DNA of 36,702 bases from Terriglobia bacterium (GCA_020073185.1 JAIQFT010000041.1:1-36702); one strand, 5' to 3'; shown: positions 14,614-24,817, counted from the first letter of the stretch. Program-made: numbers and translations. The notes: generated by a model from the sequence alone, not told the origin.

Positions 14614-15974
14614 AACCCGTTACCGCCATCAGCCTGATCGCGGCACTGCTCGCGGCGTTTGGGCTGCCGCTGGCTGCCTTCGCGCAAACCACCCTGACGC
14701 TGGCGCAGGCGGTGACCACCGCGCTGGAGAAGAATCCGGCGCGTAAAGCGGCCGGGTTCGAGAAAAACGCGGCGACGGCCGACATCAAGCTGGCGCGATC
14801 CGCGCTGTTCCCACAGATCAAGTTCACGGAAGCATACGAGCGCGGCAATGACCCGGTATTCGTATTTGGCGGTCGGCTGCGCCAACAACGATTCTCCGCC
14901 TCCGACTTCGCGCTCAACCGGCTGAACACGCCCACTCCGTTTGGCAACTTCGCTACGCGCTTCTCCGGCGGCTGGCAATTGTTCGACTCCGGCGTGAGCT
15001 GGCTGCGGCTTCGGCAGGCCAGGCGCATGGACGGCGTCGCCCAGCGCAAGCTGCAGCGCGGCGACCAGGAATTGGTCATGCGTGTCGTCAAGGCGTATGC
15101 CGGTCTGCTGCTTGCGGTCAAACAGCAACACGTCGCCGAGGAAGCGCTCAAGACCTCGCAGTCCATCCTCGACCGCAGCCGGGCCCAGGTTCAAGCCGGA
15201 ATGGCGGTGGAAAGCGATCTCCTCAGCGCGCAGGTGAACCATGCTGCGCGGCAGGAGGAATTGATTCTCGCGCGCAATGCGGTGGCGCTGGCGCGAGCAC
15301 AGCTCAACCTTGAGATGGGCATTTCACCCGATACGCCATTCGAACCTGCCGATCTGCTAGCGGAGAAGCCACTGCCGGTTGCCAGCCTCGACGAACTGGA
15401 AAAACGCGCCCTCGAGCAGCGTCCCGACCTGCGGGGACTGACCATGCGGCAGGCAGTTCAGGCCGACGGCGTGCGTGCTGCCAAGGCATCGTTCGGACCG
15501 CGGTTGAACGTCATCGCCGACTGGCAACTCGACAACCCGCAATTCGCCGGCGGCGGCGGCAACAACTGGATGGCCGGATTTGAGCTCCAGGTCGATGTTT
15601 TCGACGGAGGCGCCAAGCGCGCGCGCCTCGCGCGTGAGCACGCACTGAAGAGCCGCATTGACGCGCTGCATGAGGCGGCGGCCAACGACATTCGCCTTGA
15701 AGTCCGCAGGGCCTATCTCGACTTCGACACCGCCCGGCAGCAGGTCGAGGTGGCGCGCGCTGCCGCGGGCCAGGCGCAGGAGAGCCTGCGTATCGGACAA
15801 AACCGCTATGAAGCCGGCTTGAGTACCATCACCGACCTGCTCCGCATGCAGGAAGCAGCTCTGCGTGCGCAAACCGATTCCTGGCAGTCGTTGTACCGGC
15901 TGCAAACCAGCTACGCCGGCCTGGAGTTGGCGACCGGCGCGTTGGACCTCAACTCGCCCGTGGTGAAGCAATAA
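14610..15974 (+). CDS. TolC-family outer-membrane efflux protein
   Basis: A 454-residue outer-membrane factor. A signal peptide (about 1-25, ending AFAQ) precedes two similar halves with TolC-type helices: TLAQAVTTALEKNPARKAA in the first and LDELEKRALEQRPDLRGL in the second, plus NRYEAGLSTITDLLRMQEAAL near the C-terminus. It would trimerise as the exit duct for the RND pump encoded downstream. Start and stop overlap the neighbouring genes (ATGA with OsmC, TAATG with the adaptor), showing one transcript. Confidence 0.93.
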   Translation: MKPVTAISLIAALLAAFGLPLAAFAQTTLTLAQAVTTALEKNPARKAAGFEKNAATADIKLARSALFPQIKFTEAYERGNDPVFVFGGRLRQQRFSASDFALNRLNTPTPFGNFATRFSGGWQLFDSGVSWLRLRQARRMDGVAQRKLQRGDQELVMRVVKAYAGLLLAVKQQHVAEEALKTSQSILDRSRAQVQAGMAVESDLLSAQVNHAARQEELILARNAVALARAQLNLEMGISPDTPFEPADLLAEKPLPVASLDELEKRALEQRPDLRGLTMRQAVQADGVRAAKASFGPRLNVIADWQLDNPQFAGGGGNNWMAGFELQVDVFDGGAKRARLAREHALKSRIDALHEAAANDIRLEVRRAYLDFDTARQQVEVARAAAGQAQESLRIGQNRYEAGLSTITDLLRMQEAALRAQTDSWQSLYRLQTSYAGLELATGALDLNSPVVKQ

Positions 15975-17083
15975 TGATGACGAGAAGGATCATCTTCGTT
16001 CTTGCCGTCCTGGCAGCGCTGATATCGACCGGCTGCAGCGACCAGAAAGCGCCTGTCGCGCAAACCCCGGAAGTGGTGCGCGGTCTCGCGATGTTGGAAG
16101 CGCAACGCAAGACAGTGCCGGACTTCGTCGAAGCGGTGGGCACCATCCGGGCGCTGCAAACCAGTCAACTCTCGGCGCAAGTCTCCGGCGCCATCGCATC
16201 CATCCGCGCGCAAGAGGGACAGCGGGTTCGACGGGGCGACGTGCTGGTCGTGCTCGATGACGCGCAGCAACGCGCGTCACTGGAACGCGCTTCTGCCGCC
16301 GTGAATGCCGCCCAGCAGGAAATTGCCGCCGCCGACGCGGATTATGGCCTGCAAAGCGCGACGCTCACCCGCTATCAGAGCCTGTACGAAAAGAAATCGG
16401 TGAGTCCCCACGAAATGGACGAGGTGCAAGCGCGCCAAAAATCCGCCGGTGCCCATCGCGATCAGGCGCAGGCCGGCATCGCGCAGGCTCGCGCCATGGA
16501 AGCGCAGGCCAGGGCGGGGCTCAGCTACACCCGCATCCGGGCCCCGTTCGACGGGGTCATCACGGCCAAGCTTGTGGACACGGGCACGCTCGCATCGCCC
16601 GGCGTTCCGCTGATCACCATCGAAGATACGCACCGCTTCCGGCTGGAAGCCTCCGTGGATGAAGGCGACCTGCGGTTTGTGACTCTGGGCGCCACCGCTC
16701 GCGTGTCAGTGGATGCCCTCGCAACTGACCTCAGCGCCAAAGTCGTTCAAATCGTTCCTGCTGCCGATCCGGCCAGCCGCAGCTTCGTCGTCAAACTCGA
16801 ACTTCCAGCCGATGCCCGCCTTCGCTCCGGACTGTTCGGGCGCGTCCAGTTTCCGCGCGGCCAGCGCGAAGCCATCGTCATCCCGCGAGCCGCCCTGCTG
16901 GAACGCGGCCAGATACATGGCGTGTACGTGGTCGCCGCCGACAACCAGATCGAATTGCGATACGTCACGCTGGGCAAGCCGGCCGGCGACAATGTGGAGA
17001 TTCTCTCCGGACTTTCCGGCGGCGAGCGCCTCATTGCGGTGCCCGGAAGCCGTGATCTGGCCGGCAAAAAGGTAGTGAATTGA
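15974..17083 (+). CDS. RND efflux periplasmic adaptor lipoprotein
   Basis: A 369-residue membrane fusion protein. The N-terminal signal has a lipobox with C21 (LISTGC), so the mature protein is anchored to the inner membrane by lipid. A biotinyl-lipoyl-like hairpin follows ([20 protein letters not shown]), a coiled coil of about residues 95-185, then [16 protein letters not shown] and the beta-barrel domains. It links the pump and TolC partner. Neighbouring frames overlap by one to four bases on each side. Confidence 0.94.
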   Translation: MMTRRIIFVLAVLAALISTGCSDQKAPVAQTPEVVRGLAMLEAQRKTVPDFVEAVGTIRALQTSQLSAQVSGAIASIRAQEGQRVRRGDVLVVLDDAQQRASLERASAAVNAAQQEIAAADADYGLQSATLTRYQSLYEKKSVSPHEMDEVQARQKSAGAHRDQAQAGIAQARAMEAQARAGLSYTRIRAPFDGVITAKLVDTGTLASPGVPLITIEDTHRFRLEASVDEGDLRFVTLGATARVSVDALATDLSAKVVQIVPAADPASRSFVVKLELPADARLRSGLFGRVQFPRGQREAIVIPRAALLERGQIHGVYVVAADNQIELRYVTLGKPAGDNVEILSGLSGGERLIAVPGSRDLAGKKVVN

Positions 17084-20000
17084 TGGTGGCCGTGGGCACA
17101 CATCTTCGCGCCGCCGGAAAAATCGCGCACGCGTTCATCGCTTCCAAGCTCACGCCGCTGGTGATCATCGCCGCGCTGCTTCTCGGCGCCTTCGCCATCT
17201 GGCAGACGCCACGCGAGGAAGAACCACAGATTGTCGTACCCATGCTAGACGTCTTCGTCCAGATGCCGGGCGCATCGGCCGCCGAAGTCGAGCAGCGCGT
17301 CACCATTCCCATGGAGAAGCTGCTGCGCGAGGTGCCCGGGGTCGAGTACATCTACTCGATCTCGCAGCCCGGAATGAGCATGGTCATCGTCCGCTTCTAC
17401 GTCGGGCAAAAAGAAGAGGACGCGATTCTCCGCACCTACAACAAGCTATATGCCAACTTCGATCGCATCCCGCCTGGCGTTTCCCAGCCGCTGATCAAGG
17501 TCCGTTCCATCGACGACGTGCCCATCATGGCGCTGACGCTGTGGGGCAAGAATTACGACGCCGCTTCGCTCCGCCGCATCGCCGGTGAGCTCGAGAATTC
17601 CCTCAAGCAGCTCGACGATGTTTCTGAAACAAAAATTATCGGCGGGCTGCCGCGAAAAGTTCGAGTCGTCCTCGACACGGAACGCCTCGCCGCCTATGGC
17701 CTTTCGCCGATCCAGGTCACCGCGAAGCTGGAATCCGCCAATCAGCAGGCGCGCGCCGGCAGCTTCGCGCGCGACAACCAGGAAATCCTGGTGGACGCCG
17801 GACGTTTTCTCTCCAGCCCGGATGAATTGCAGCAGGTCGTTGTCGGCGTGCACAGCGGCCGGCCGGTGTACCTCCGCGACGTGCAGAAAATCGAGGACGG
17901 TCCCGCCGAGGCCGATAATTACGTGCTCTTCGGCAACGGCCATGCGGCGGGTGACCCGGCGCAGTATCCCGCGGTCACCATCACGGTCGCCAAGCGCAAG
18001 AACACCAATGCCAGCGTGATCACCGAACGCGTGCAGGACAAGATTCGCTCGCTTCGCGGCTACCTGCTCCCCGCGGACCTGAATGTCACCATCACGCGCA
18101 ACTACGGCGAGACCGCGAAACAAAAATCGAACGAATTGCTCAAACACCTGCTGCTGGCGACCATCTCCGTGACGCTGCTGATCGCCTTCGCCCTCGGCTG
18201 GCGCGAATCCGGGGTCGTGCTGGTCGCGATTCCCGTTACGCTCGCCCTGACGCTCGCTATCTTCTATTTCTTCGGCTACACCCTGAACCGGGTCACCCTC
18301 TTTGCCCTCATTTTTTCCATTGGCATCCTGGTTGACGACGCCATCGTCGTGGTCGAGAACATCGTCCGACATCTGCGGCTGCCCGAAAACCTCGGCCGCC
18401 CGCGGATGGACGTCGCCGTCGAAGCTGTCGACGAAGTCGGAAATCCCACCATTCTCGCCACCTTCGCCGTTATCGCCGCCATTCTGCCCATGGCTTTCGT
18501 CCGCGGCCTGATGGGGCCTTATATGCGCCCCATCCCGGTGGGCGCCTCGGCGGCCATGATCTTCTCTTTGGTGGTCGCTTTCGTCGTGTCACCCTGGGCC
18601 GCGCTGCGCTTTCTCGGCAAGCAGGCCGGCGACGGCGCCGCCAAGCACGAGGCCGAAGGCTGGACCACGCGCCTCTATCGCGGTGTGATGAATCCGCTGA
18701 TCGCGGATCGCCGCAAGCGCGCCATGTTTTTGGTTGGAGTCGTCACCCTTCTTCTGCTTGCTGTGCTGCTGGTCCCGTTGAAGCTGGTTCGCGTGAAAAT
18801 GCTGCCCTTCGACAACAAGAGCGAATTCCAGGTGATCATTGATATGCCGGACGGCACGCCCCTGGAGCAAACCACCGCAGCCGCCCAGGCACTGGCCGCC
18901 AAGATCGTCCAGGAACCCGAGGTCGCGAACTACCAGATCTACTCCGGCGCTTCAGGTCCGTACAATTTCAACGGCCTGGTGCGTCATTACTTCCTGCGCC
19001 GCGGCCCCAATCAGGCAGACATCCAGGTCAATCTGCTGCCGCGCGAAGATCGCAAGGCACAATCCCACGACATCGCCAAGCGCATCCGGGGCAAGTTGCA
19101 GCCCATCGCGCAGCAGTTTGGCGCGCGCATCAAAGTTGCCGAGGTGCCGCCCGGTCCACCGGTGCTGCAAACGCTCGTAGCCGAAGTTTACGGTCCCGAT
19201 TACCGCCGCCAGATCGACCTCGCACGCCAGGTGAAAGACGTTTTCCAGCGCGCGCCGGGCGTGGTTGACGTGGACTGGTACGTCCAGGATCCGCAGACGC
19301 AATACGCGCTCAAGGTGAACCTGGACAAGGCTGCGCTCAACGGCGTCTCCGCCGCCGAGGTCACCCGCACCATGCAGATCGCGCTCGGCGGCACCGAGGC
19401 CGGCCTGCTGCATCAGCCCGAAGCGCGCGAGGACGTTCCCATCGAAGTGCGCCTGTCGCGTGCCGTGCGTTCCAGCATTGAGGACTTGCGAAATCTCAAA
19501 GTCCCGAACGCCGCCGGTGGCATGGTTTCCCTTGGCGAGATCACTGAGGTCGAGAAAACCACACTCACGCCTTACATCTACCGCAAGAATCTTCGCCCAG
19601 TCGTCTACGTCACCGGCGACGTCGCCGGCCAGGAGGAGAGCCCGGTTTACGCCATCTTGGGTATGAAAAACGCCATCGGCGACATCAAGCTCCCGGCCGG
19701 CTACTCCATCGAGCAGGACATGGGCACCGCGCTGCCGGAAAATTCCGAACGCTACGCGTTGAAGTGGGACGGCGAGTGGCACATTACCGTCGAGGTCTTT
19801 CGCGACCTGGGTCTGGCCTTCGCTGCGGTGCTGGTGTTGATCTACGTGCTGGTGGTCGGCTGGTTCGGTTCTTTTAGGACGCCGCTGGTGATCATGGCGC
19901 CCATCCCTCTGACACTGGTCGGCATCCTGCCGGCGCATGCGCTGCTGGGCGCATTCTTCACCGCGACCTCCATGATCGGATTCATTGCCGGCGCCGGCAT

Positions 20001-20340
20001 CATCGTGCGCAATTCCATCATTCTGGTTGACTTCATCGAGCTGCGCCGCGCCCAGGGCATGTCCCTGGAAAACGCGGTCGTGGACGCCGGCACGGTGCGC
20101 TTCCGCCCCATGTTGCTGACGGCCGCAGCGGTTGTGGTCGGCGCAAGCGTCATTCTCTTCGATCCAATTTTCCAGGGACTCGCACTCTCGCTCATGGCCG
20201 GCGAGGTTGCCTCCACCGTGCTTTCGCGCATGGCGGTGCCGGTTCTCTATTACATGAGCCAGAAGCGGAACGACCGCGGCATCCCGAAGTTCGCTTCCGC
20301 AGGCCCCACCGCACAAATTCCTGAGGAGGTTTCCGAATGA
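17083..20340 (+). CDS. RND-family efflux pump
   Basis: A 1085-residue AcrB/MexF-type proton antiporter with the expected twelve membrane segments and two large periplasmic loops. TM4 carries the proton-relay pair in [16 protein letters not shown] (residues about 417-418). The second half has [21 protein letters not shown], where the HAE-type NSIILVDF motif is conserved. The substrates are not visible from sequence. The ATG at 17083 overlaps the adaptor stop (TGATG); an in-frame TTG one codon earlier is less likely. Position in a sigma/OsmC-headed operon suggests export of toxic organic or oxidised compounds (inference). Confidence 0.94.
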   Translation: MVAVGTHLRAAGKIAHAFIASKLTPLVIIAALLLGAFAIWQTPREEEPQIVVPMLDVFVQMPGASAAEVEQRVTIPMEKLLREVPGVEYIYSISQPGMSMVIVRFYVGQKEEDAILRTYNKLYANFDRIPPGVSQPLIKVRSIDDVPIMALTLWGKNYDAASLRRIAGELENSLKQLDDVSETKIIGGLPRKVRVVLDTERLAAYGLSPIQVTAKLESANQQARAGSFARDNQEILVDAGRFLSSPDELQQVVVGVHSGRPVYLRDVQKIEDGPAEADNYVLFGNGHAAGDPAQYPAVTITVAKRKNTNASVITERVQDKIRSLRGYLLPADLNVTITRNYGETAKQKSNELLKHLLLATISVTLLIAFALGWRESGVVLVAIPVTLALTLAIFYFFGYTLNRVTLFALIFSIGILVDDAIVVVENIVRHLRLPENLGRPRMDVAVEAVDEVGNPTILATFAVIAAILPMAFVRGLMGPYMRPIPVGASAAMIFSLVVAFVVSPWAALRFLGKQAGDGAAKHEAEGWTTRLYRGVMNPLIADRRKRAMFLVGVVTLLLLAVLLVPLKLVRVKMLPFDNKSEFQVIIDMPDGTPLEQTTAAAQALAAKIVQEPEVANYQIYSGASGPYNFNGLVRHYFLRRGPNQADIQVNLLPREDRKAQSHDIAKRIRGKLQPIAQQFGARIKVAEVPPGPPVLQTLVAEVYGPDYRRQIDLARQVKDVFQRAPGVVDVDWYVQDPQTQYALKVNLDKAALNGVSAAEVTRTMQIALGGTEAGLLHQPEAREDVPIEVRLSRAVRSSIEDLRNLKVPNAAGGMVSLGEITEVEKTTLTPYIYRKNLRPVVYVTGDVAGQEESPVYAILGMKNAIGDIKLPAGYSIEQDMGTALPENSERYALKWDGEWHITVEVFRDLGLAFAAVLVLIYVLVVGWFGSFRTPLVIMAPIPLTLVGILPAHALLGAFFTATSMIGFIAGAGIIVRNSIILVDFIELRRAQGMSLENAVVDAGTVRFRPMLLTAAAVVVGASVILFDPIFQGLALSLMAGEVASTVLSRMAVPVLYYMSQKRNDRGIPKFASAGPTAQIPEEVSE

Positions 20341-20549
20341 CCATAGATCGTTGGCTGCGCCTGATCGCGGGCACGTTCGTCATCGCATCCGTTGCCCTGG
20401 GCTACTGGCTGAGCCCGTACTTCTTCCTGTTCACCGCGTTTGTCGGATTGAACCTGTTCCAGTCAGGCCTGACAAACTGGTGCCCCATGATGACGTTCCT
20501 ACGATTGCTGGGAGTGCCCGCGAGTCCCGGGCAAACGCGGCCAAGGTGA
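20337..20549 (+). CDS. DUF2892 small membrane protein
   Basis: A 70-residue protein made of two hydrophobic segments with the DUF2892 pattern: it begins [17 protein letters not shown], continues [20 protein letters not shown], and ends LRLLGV. The same domain is the membrane part of the rhodanese YgaP. The NWCPM Cys is conserved in the family. Its ATG overlaps the pump stop by four bases, so it is the last gene of the efflux operon; its role there is unknown, perhaps as a small pump accessory or sulfur-related factor. Confidence 0.88.
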   Translation: MTIDRWLRLIAGTFVIASVALGYWLSPYFFLFTAFVGLNLFQSGLTNWCPMMTFLRLLGVPASPGQTRPR

Positions 20550-20607
20550 GCGGTCCGGCTCTGCGGCGTTGACCGTCCCTCACGCAAACCTGCCGTCCAC
20601 GCCATGA

Positions 20608-20639
20608 TTGGACCGGCAAGGAATATAAAGGAATATAAT
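20608..20639 (+). promoter_or_regulatory. Candidate promoter of 2H phosphoesterase gene
   Basis: GGAATATAA is repeated at 20620-20628 and 20630-20638; the second copy gives a perfect TATAAT at 20634-20639. TTGGAC at 20608-20613 is the best -35 candidate but its spacing of 20 bp is long. Transcription from this -10 would begin about five bases before the ATG, implying a nearly leaderless mRNA. Confidence 0.35.
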
Positions 20640-20650
20640 GGTCGCCAACC

Positions 20651-21199
20651 ATGGCTCCTCCGCAATATGCTCTCGTGGCCTATGTGAAGAGTCCGGTCAG
20701 CGCCCTGATAGAGAGCCTGCGGCGCGAGTTTCATCCCAAGCAAGCGCATTTGCCCGCACACATCACAATTCTTCCGCCGCGCATTTTACAGGGCTCGGAG
20801 ACGGAGGCGCTGGCGACGCTGGAGCGCGTCTGCCGCGACGTGGAACCGTTCGAAATCGTGCTTGGCGAGGTGGCCTCGTTCGTGCCGATCACGCCGACGG
20901 TGTTCATCCGCGTCGCGCACGCCGCCTACCGGATGCGCGAGCTGCACGACCGGCTGAACGTGGACGTGCTGCAGGCGGAGGAACAGTGGCCGTATATGCC
21001 CCACCTGACAATCTTCCGCATGGACGCGGTCGAACAGGCCGAGACCGCGCTGGAAGAGGCGCTGCGCCGGTGGGAAGAGTACCGGGAAACGCGACGCGTG
21101 CTGGTGAACCGGTTGACCTTCGTGCGCGAAGCGGGCGCCAACGACTGGATTGATCTCGTCCCGGTGCCGCTGGGCCGCCGGTTGGCGGCGACTCACTAA
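20651..21199 (+). CDS. 2H phosphoesterase (2'-5' RNA ligase family)
   Basis: A 182-residue protein with the two signature HxT motifs of the LigT-like 2H superfamily: H37-I-T39 in PAHITILPP and H118-L-T120 in PHLTIFRM, about 80 residues apart. These form the active site for hydrolysis or ligation of cyclic or 2'-5' phosphoester bonds in RNA or nucleotides. The bacterial role is seldom known. The gene lies alone between the efflux operon and tRNA-His; no accessory domain is seen. Confidence 0.88.
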   Translation: MAPPQYALVAYVKSPVSALIESLRREFHPKQAHLPAHITILPPRILQGSETEALATLERVCRDVEPFEIVLGEVASFVPITPTVFIRVAHAAYRMRELHDRLNVDVLQAEEQWPYMPHLTIFRMDAVEQAETALEEALRRWEEYRETRRVLVNRLTFVREAGANDWIDLVPVPLGRRLAATH

Positions 21200-21218
21200 G
21201 CGTGGCGTTTGCCCCTGC

Positions 21219-21224
21219 TATAAT
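21219..21224 (+). promoter_or_regulatory. -10 element upstream of tRNA-His
   Basis: A perfect TATAAT ends 11 bases before the tRNA-His gene, which is the usual arrangement for a tRNA promoter. I see no convincing -35 element. Confidence 0.45.
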
Positions 21225-21235
21225 CCATTGTTTGC

Positions 21236-21312
21236 GGTGGGAGTAGCTCAACTGGCAGAGCACCGGACTGTGGCTCCGGACGTTGTGGGTTCGATTCCCA
21301 TCTCCCACCCCA
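21236..21312 (+). tRNA. tRNA-His(GUG)
   Basis: A full cloverleaf with the extra G at position -1 that marks tRNA-His. The acceptor stem GTGGGAG pairs with CTCCCAC, the D-arm reads AGCTCAACTGGCAGAGC, the anticodon arm CCGGA-CTGTGGC-TCCGG gives GTG, and the T-arm has GGTTCGATTCC. Discriminator C and an encoded CCA end the gene. The length is 77 bases. Confidence 0.96.
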
Positions 21313-21706
21313 GATTCTAAAAGACTTACAGGCGGGAATGGGCTGCACACAGTCCATTTAATTTCGGCAGCGCCATACGCGCCACCCTGCTGTTAGTCTG
21401 GCGCTACGGAAGCCTCGCGCTCCCTTCGTCTCCTCAACACAACATTTGCGACGTTGTTCTCGGATGAGAACTTCGTAACACTTTTGCGAGCCGAATCGAT
21501 GACCGCAATTCCCATGTATCTCAAGCCCCTATTTGAGAAAGAAACGCGACGTGCCCATGAAATCTAATGCCCGCCGTCTCGCGCTCACGGGTGCGCGAGG
21601 TGCTACGCCGGGCATTTGCCGCTGATATCCTTGTAACGATGACCTTGCTCCTCGCATTTCTCCTTTGATATCGAGCCGAGTTGTTTGGGAAGGAGCGCCA
21701 TAGTCT
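21313..21706. other. Leader region of the persulfide reductase gene
   Basis: A gap of 394 bp with no supported gene. A dyad TGTTCTCGGATGAGAACT at 21455-21472 has the same TGTTC-N8-GAAC spacing as the recurrent palindrome, but not its CGAAA core. Its arms extend imperfectly outward to ACG and CGT. A ribosome-binding site GGGAAGGAG lies just before the next start. Confidence 0.5.
21455..21472. promoter_or_regulatory. Palindrome copy E (weaker relative)
   Basis: TGTTCTCGGATGAGAACT shows perfect GTTCT/AGAAC arms around CGGATG. It lies about 235 bp upstream of the reductase start. Only the outer arms agree with copies A-D, so membership in the same site family is tentative. Confidence 0.4.
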
Positions 21707-23389
21707 ATGGGCAAAAGAATTCTGGTAGTGGGCGGTGTTGCCGGTGGGGCTTCCTGCGCGGCACGGGCACGACGACTCTGCGAAGAGGCGGAGATCGTCA
21801 TCTTCGATCGCGGACCGTATGTCTCGTTTGCCAATTGCGGCCTGCCGTACTACGTCGGCGACGTCATACAAGACGAGAAGAGACTCCTGGTCGCTTCGGC
21901 AGAGCTGTTCAAAACGCGTTTCCGGATCGACGTACGCACCGAAAACGAGGTCATGGCGATTGATCGCGATCAGTGCGAGATCGTGGTGAAGCGCCTCGCT
22001 ACCGGCGAGACTTACCGAGAGAAGTATGACGCGCTGGTGCTTTCCCCGGGTGCGTCACCGATTCGCCCGGTTCTCCCCGGAATCGATCTGCCCGGCATAT
22101 TCGTCCTGAGGACAATTCCCGATAGTCGGCGAATCCGATCCTGGATCGAAGGGCGGAAGATCGACCGTGCCGTGGTCGTGGGTGGAGGTTTGGTCGGGCT
22201 CGAAATGTCGGAGAACCTGGCGAGCCGCGGCATCCAAGTAACGGTCATCGAAATGCTGGATCAGGTTTTGCCGCCACTGGATCCGGAAATGGCAGAACCG
22301 GTTCAGGAGCACCTGCCGCAGCACGGCGTGTCGCTTCACTTACGGGACGCAGTAGCTGGGTTTGTCCAGACCTCCAACGGCGGGTTAGACGTGCAGACGC
22401 GCTCGGGCGCGACATTCCCCGCGGATTTGGTAATCCTTTCCATCGGAGTGCGACCGGAAACGAAGCTGGCAAAAGAGGCTGGCCTGGCCATTGGGGAGCG
22501 CGGCGGCATTCGAGTGGACGACGCCATGCGCAGCAGCGACCCTCGCATATGGGCGGTTGGAGATGCGGTTGAGACACGGGACGTGATCACCGGCGAGTGG
22601 AATGTGGTGCCACTCGCGGGACCTGCGAATCGCCAGGGACGCGTGGCCGCCGACTCGATTTGCGGGCGCCCGGCGCACTTTCGCGGGGTACAGTCCACGG
22701 CAGTGTGCGGCCTGTTCGGCCTGATAATCGCAACCACCGGTGCGAACGAGAAAACCCTGCGACGGGTGGGCCTAAGATACGAGCGTATCTACCTGCATCC
22801 TGGGCATCACGTCGGCTACTATCCCGGCGCCAAGCCCATCAACATGAAAGTACTGTTTTCGAGTGAGGACGGGCGCGTCCTCGGGGCGCAGGCGGTGGGC
22901 CAGGAGGGAGTGGAAAAGCGCATCGATGTGATTGCGATGGCCATCCAGAAACATGCCACGGTTTTCGATCTCGAAGAAGCCGAACTGTGCTATGCCCCGC
23001 AATTCGGCGCAGCTAAAGACCCGGTCAACATGGCCGGCATGATTGCCGCCAACGTGTTGCGGGGAGACGTTCCCGTGGCGCCATGGGAAGCACTCTCCGA
23101 GACGCATGCAATGCTCGTGGATGTCCGGGAACCGTCTGAATACGCGGCAGGCCACATTGAGGGCGCAGTGAATGTGCCGTTGCCGCAGATTCGCGATCGA
23201 ATCAAGGAGCTACCACGAGATCGTGAGATGTGGCTCTACTGCGGCGTCGGGCAGCGCTCCTACTACGCGTCGCGAATCCTGCTGCAACACGGATTCAAGG
23301 TCAGAAACTTGCCCGGAGGCTTCAAGACCTATGGGCACTTTCGGCCGTATCTGAGCCTCACCCCGGCCGGCGTGAGTGGCCGAGACTGA
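21707..23389 (+). CDS. CoA-disulfide/persulfide reductase with C-terminal rhodanese
   Basis: A 560-residue fusion. Residues 1-445 are a FAD/NAD(P)H disulfide reductase of the single-cysteine group: GGVAGGASCAARARR binds FAD, C44 in SFANCGLPYY is the redox cysteine, VVVGGGLVGLEMSENL binds NAD(P)H, and WAVGDAVET completes the FAD site. Residues about 465-555 form a rhodanese domain with C512 in YCGVGQRS. CoADR-rhodanese fusions reduce CoA disulfide, CoA-persulfide or polysulfide, releasing sulfide. The gene converges on a cysteine desulfurase, which could supply persulfide sulfur. The start at 21707 follows AAGGAG closely. Confidence 0.93.
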   Translation: MGKRILVVGGVAGGASCAARARRLCEEAEIVIFDRGPYVSFANCGLPYYVGDVIQDEKRLLVASAELFKTRFRIDVRTENEVMAIDRDQCEIVVKRLATGETYREKYDALVLSPGASPIRPVLPGIDLPGIFVLRTIPDSRRIRSWIEGRKIDRAVVVGGGLVGLEMSENLASRGIQVTVIEMLDQVLPPLDPEMAEPVQEHLPQHGVSLHLRDAVAGFVQTSNGGLDVQTRSGATFPADLVILSIGVRPETKLAKEAGLAIGERGGIRVDDAMRSSDPRIWAVGDAVETRDVITGEWNVVPLAGPANRQGRVAADSICGRPAHFRGVQSTAVCGLFGLIIATTGANEKTLRRVGLRYERIYLHPGHHVGYYPGAKPINMKVLFSSEDGRVLGAQAVGQEGVEKRIDVIAMAIQKHATVFDLEEAELCYAPQFGAAKDPVNMAGMIAANVLRGDVPVAPWEALSETHAMLVDVREPSEYAAGHIEGAVNVPLPQIRDRIKELPRDREMWLYCGVGQRSYYASRILLQHGFKVRNLPGGFKTYGHFRPYLSLTPAGVSGRD

Positions 23390-23428
23390 GGAGGAACCCT
23401 GTCCCGAATCTGGCTCGCATCGCGAGGC

Positions 23429-24634
23429 TCAAGGGGCCGCTACCGTTGCTTGCCGCACGCGGCGCGTTGCCGCCCAGCGCGCGATCTCGCCAACGGCGTG
23501 GATGGCAGCGTCGACCTGCAGCTCGGTGTTGAACGCTCCGATTGAGAATCGGACTCCACCGTGCTTCTCCACAATCCCAAGTTGTTGGTGGACCAGGGGC
23601 GCGCAGTGCAGGCCGGTGCGGGTCGCAATGTCGTGATCAACGTCGAGCATGATTCCGACATCGCCGGCTTCCAGACCTTCCACATTCATCGTGACCGTGG
23701 AGAGGTGATGGTCGAGATGGTCACAACAGTAGAGTCGTACTCGCTCGATCTGGCGCAGGCCATCCACCAGCTTTCGAGCCAGGCGCATTTCCCGCGCGTG
23801 GAGGGCAGCGACGCCGTTTTGATCGAGCCAGTCCTGGCCGGCCCAGAGGGCCGCGACGCCGACCATATTCGGTGTGCCGAATTCCATCCTCCACGGGTAC
23901 TCCTCCAGATGGTAGGGATACGCCGAGCGCACCCCTGTGCCTCCACTGCGAGTCTGGCGTAGGTGCACGTGCTTGCGCACGCAGAGCCCCCCGAGGCCCA
24001 TACAGCCCATCAGTGCCTTGTGACCGGTAAAAGCCAGCACGTCGATGTTCATCTCTTTCATGTTGATGGGAATGATTCCGGCGGTCTGGGCAGTGTCGAT
24101 GGCGAAGGTGATGCCCCTGTCGCGGCACAGGCTGCCGATTTCCTTCACCGGCTGAACCGTTCCGATGACATTCGATCCGTGATTGACGACGACCAGCTTT
24201 GTCTGCGGACGGATCGCCCGGGCGATATCGTCAGGATCGACGAATCCAGCGTCGTCAAACGGCACAAATGTCGCCGTAACCCCGCCGTCGCGCACCAGGT
24301 GGTTGATGGGGCGGATCACGGAATTGTGCTCGAGATTCGTGGTGACGACGTGGTCGCCTGACGCTAGCGACCCGGCGATGATGAGGTTCAGCGCGTCGGT
24401 CGCGTTGTAGCCGAAGCACAGACGTTCGGGGGCGTCCTCGTCGCCGCCAAAGAATTTCGTTAACCGCTTGCGCAAGCGATCGAGCAGCGAGCCCGCTTCC
24501 AGCGCCAGGTCGAAACCGCTGCGGCCGGGGTTCACGCCGGTGCTCCGGTAGAAATCGATCATGAACTGGTACACGCTCTCCGGCTTGGGCCATGCCGTGG
24601 CTGCGTTGTCGAAGTAGATCAGTTCCTTTTCCAT
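23429..24634 (-). CDS. Cysteine desulfurase-like PLP enzyme (class V)
   Basis: A 401-residue class V aminotransferase-fold protein of the type annotated as EF2568-like cysteine desulfurase. It opens with IYFDNAATAWPKP; H104 (EHNS) stacks on PLP, D180 (FAIDTAQTAG) holds the pyridine nitrogen, K206 (FTGHKALMG) forms the Schiff base and C344 (RTGLHCAP) is the persulfide cysteine. All catalytic residues are present, so it should release sulfur from cysteine. There is no Isc or Suf scaffold gene nearby, which suggests a role in sulfur metabolism or persulfide supply rather than Fe-S assembly. It is divergent from the methionine gamma-lyase type gene. Confidence 0.9.
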   Translation of the reverse strand: MEKELIYFDNAATAWPKPESVYQFMIDFYRSTGVNPGRSGFDLALEAGSLLDRLRKRLTKFFGGDEDAPERLCFGYNATDALNLIIAGSLASGDHVVTTNLEHNSVIRPINHLVRDGGVTATFVPFDDAGFVDPDDIARAIRPQTKLVVVNHGSNVIGTVQPVKEIGSLCRDRGITFAIDTAQTAGIIPINMKEMNIDVLAFTGHKALMGCMGLGGLCVRKHVHLRQTRSGGTGVRSAYPYHLEEYPWRMEFGTPNMVGVAALWAGQDWLDQNGVAALHAREMRLARKLVDGLRQIERVRLYCCDHLDHHLSTVTMNVEGLEAGDVGIMLDVDHDIATRTGLHCAPLVHQQLGIVEKHGGVRFSIGAFNTELQVDAAIHAVGEIARWAATRRVRQATVAAP

Positions 24635-24726
24635 GGGACCCCTCGAACGTTTCTGATTCCGCGGCCGAAAATCCCGGCTCCCGGAGCGCGCTTCAAGGTA
24701 GGTTACCTGCGTTTGTGCATTTGGGC

Positions 24727-24817
24727 TGTGACGATCATCACCGTTCGCGTGGCTTGGACCTCGCGGTCGTGGGCAGGTTCGATAAGGTGATCACTGCCTT
24801 AGGTGCGAATCATCACA
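24727..24817. promoter_or_regulatory. Cluster of dyads between desulfurase and lyase genes
   Basis: Three related sites lie within 91 bp: TGTGACGATCATCACC at 24727-24742, which fits the CRP/FNR-type TGTGA-N6-TCACA pattern at nine of ten arm positions; an inverted repeat TAAGGTGATCACTGCCTTA at 24783-24801; and GGTGCGAATCATCACA at 24802-24817, eight of ten. ATCATCAC recurs in the first and third. They lie in the divergent control region and may bind a CRP-family regulator. Confidence 0.4.

Noticed and set aside
18952-20316. Long minus-strand open frame of 454 codons
   Set aside because: It is antisense to the RND pump, is rich in His/Asp/Arg, has no domain motifs, and exists because of GC-rich codon bias.
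21521-21871. Minus-strand open frame across the persulfide reductase start
   Set aside because: It overlaps the FAD-binding start of a clearly real gene and has no motif; it is a shadow.
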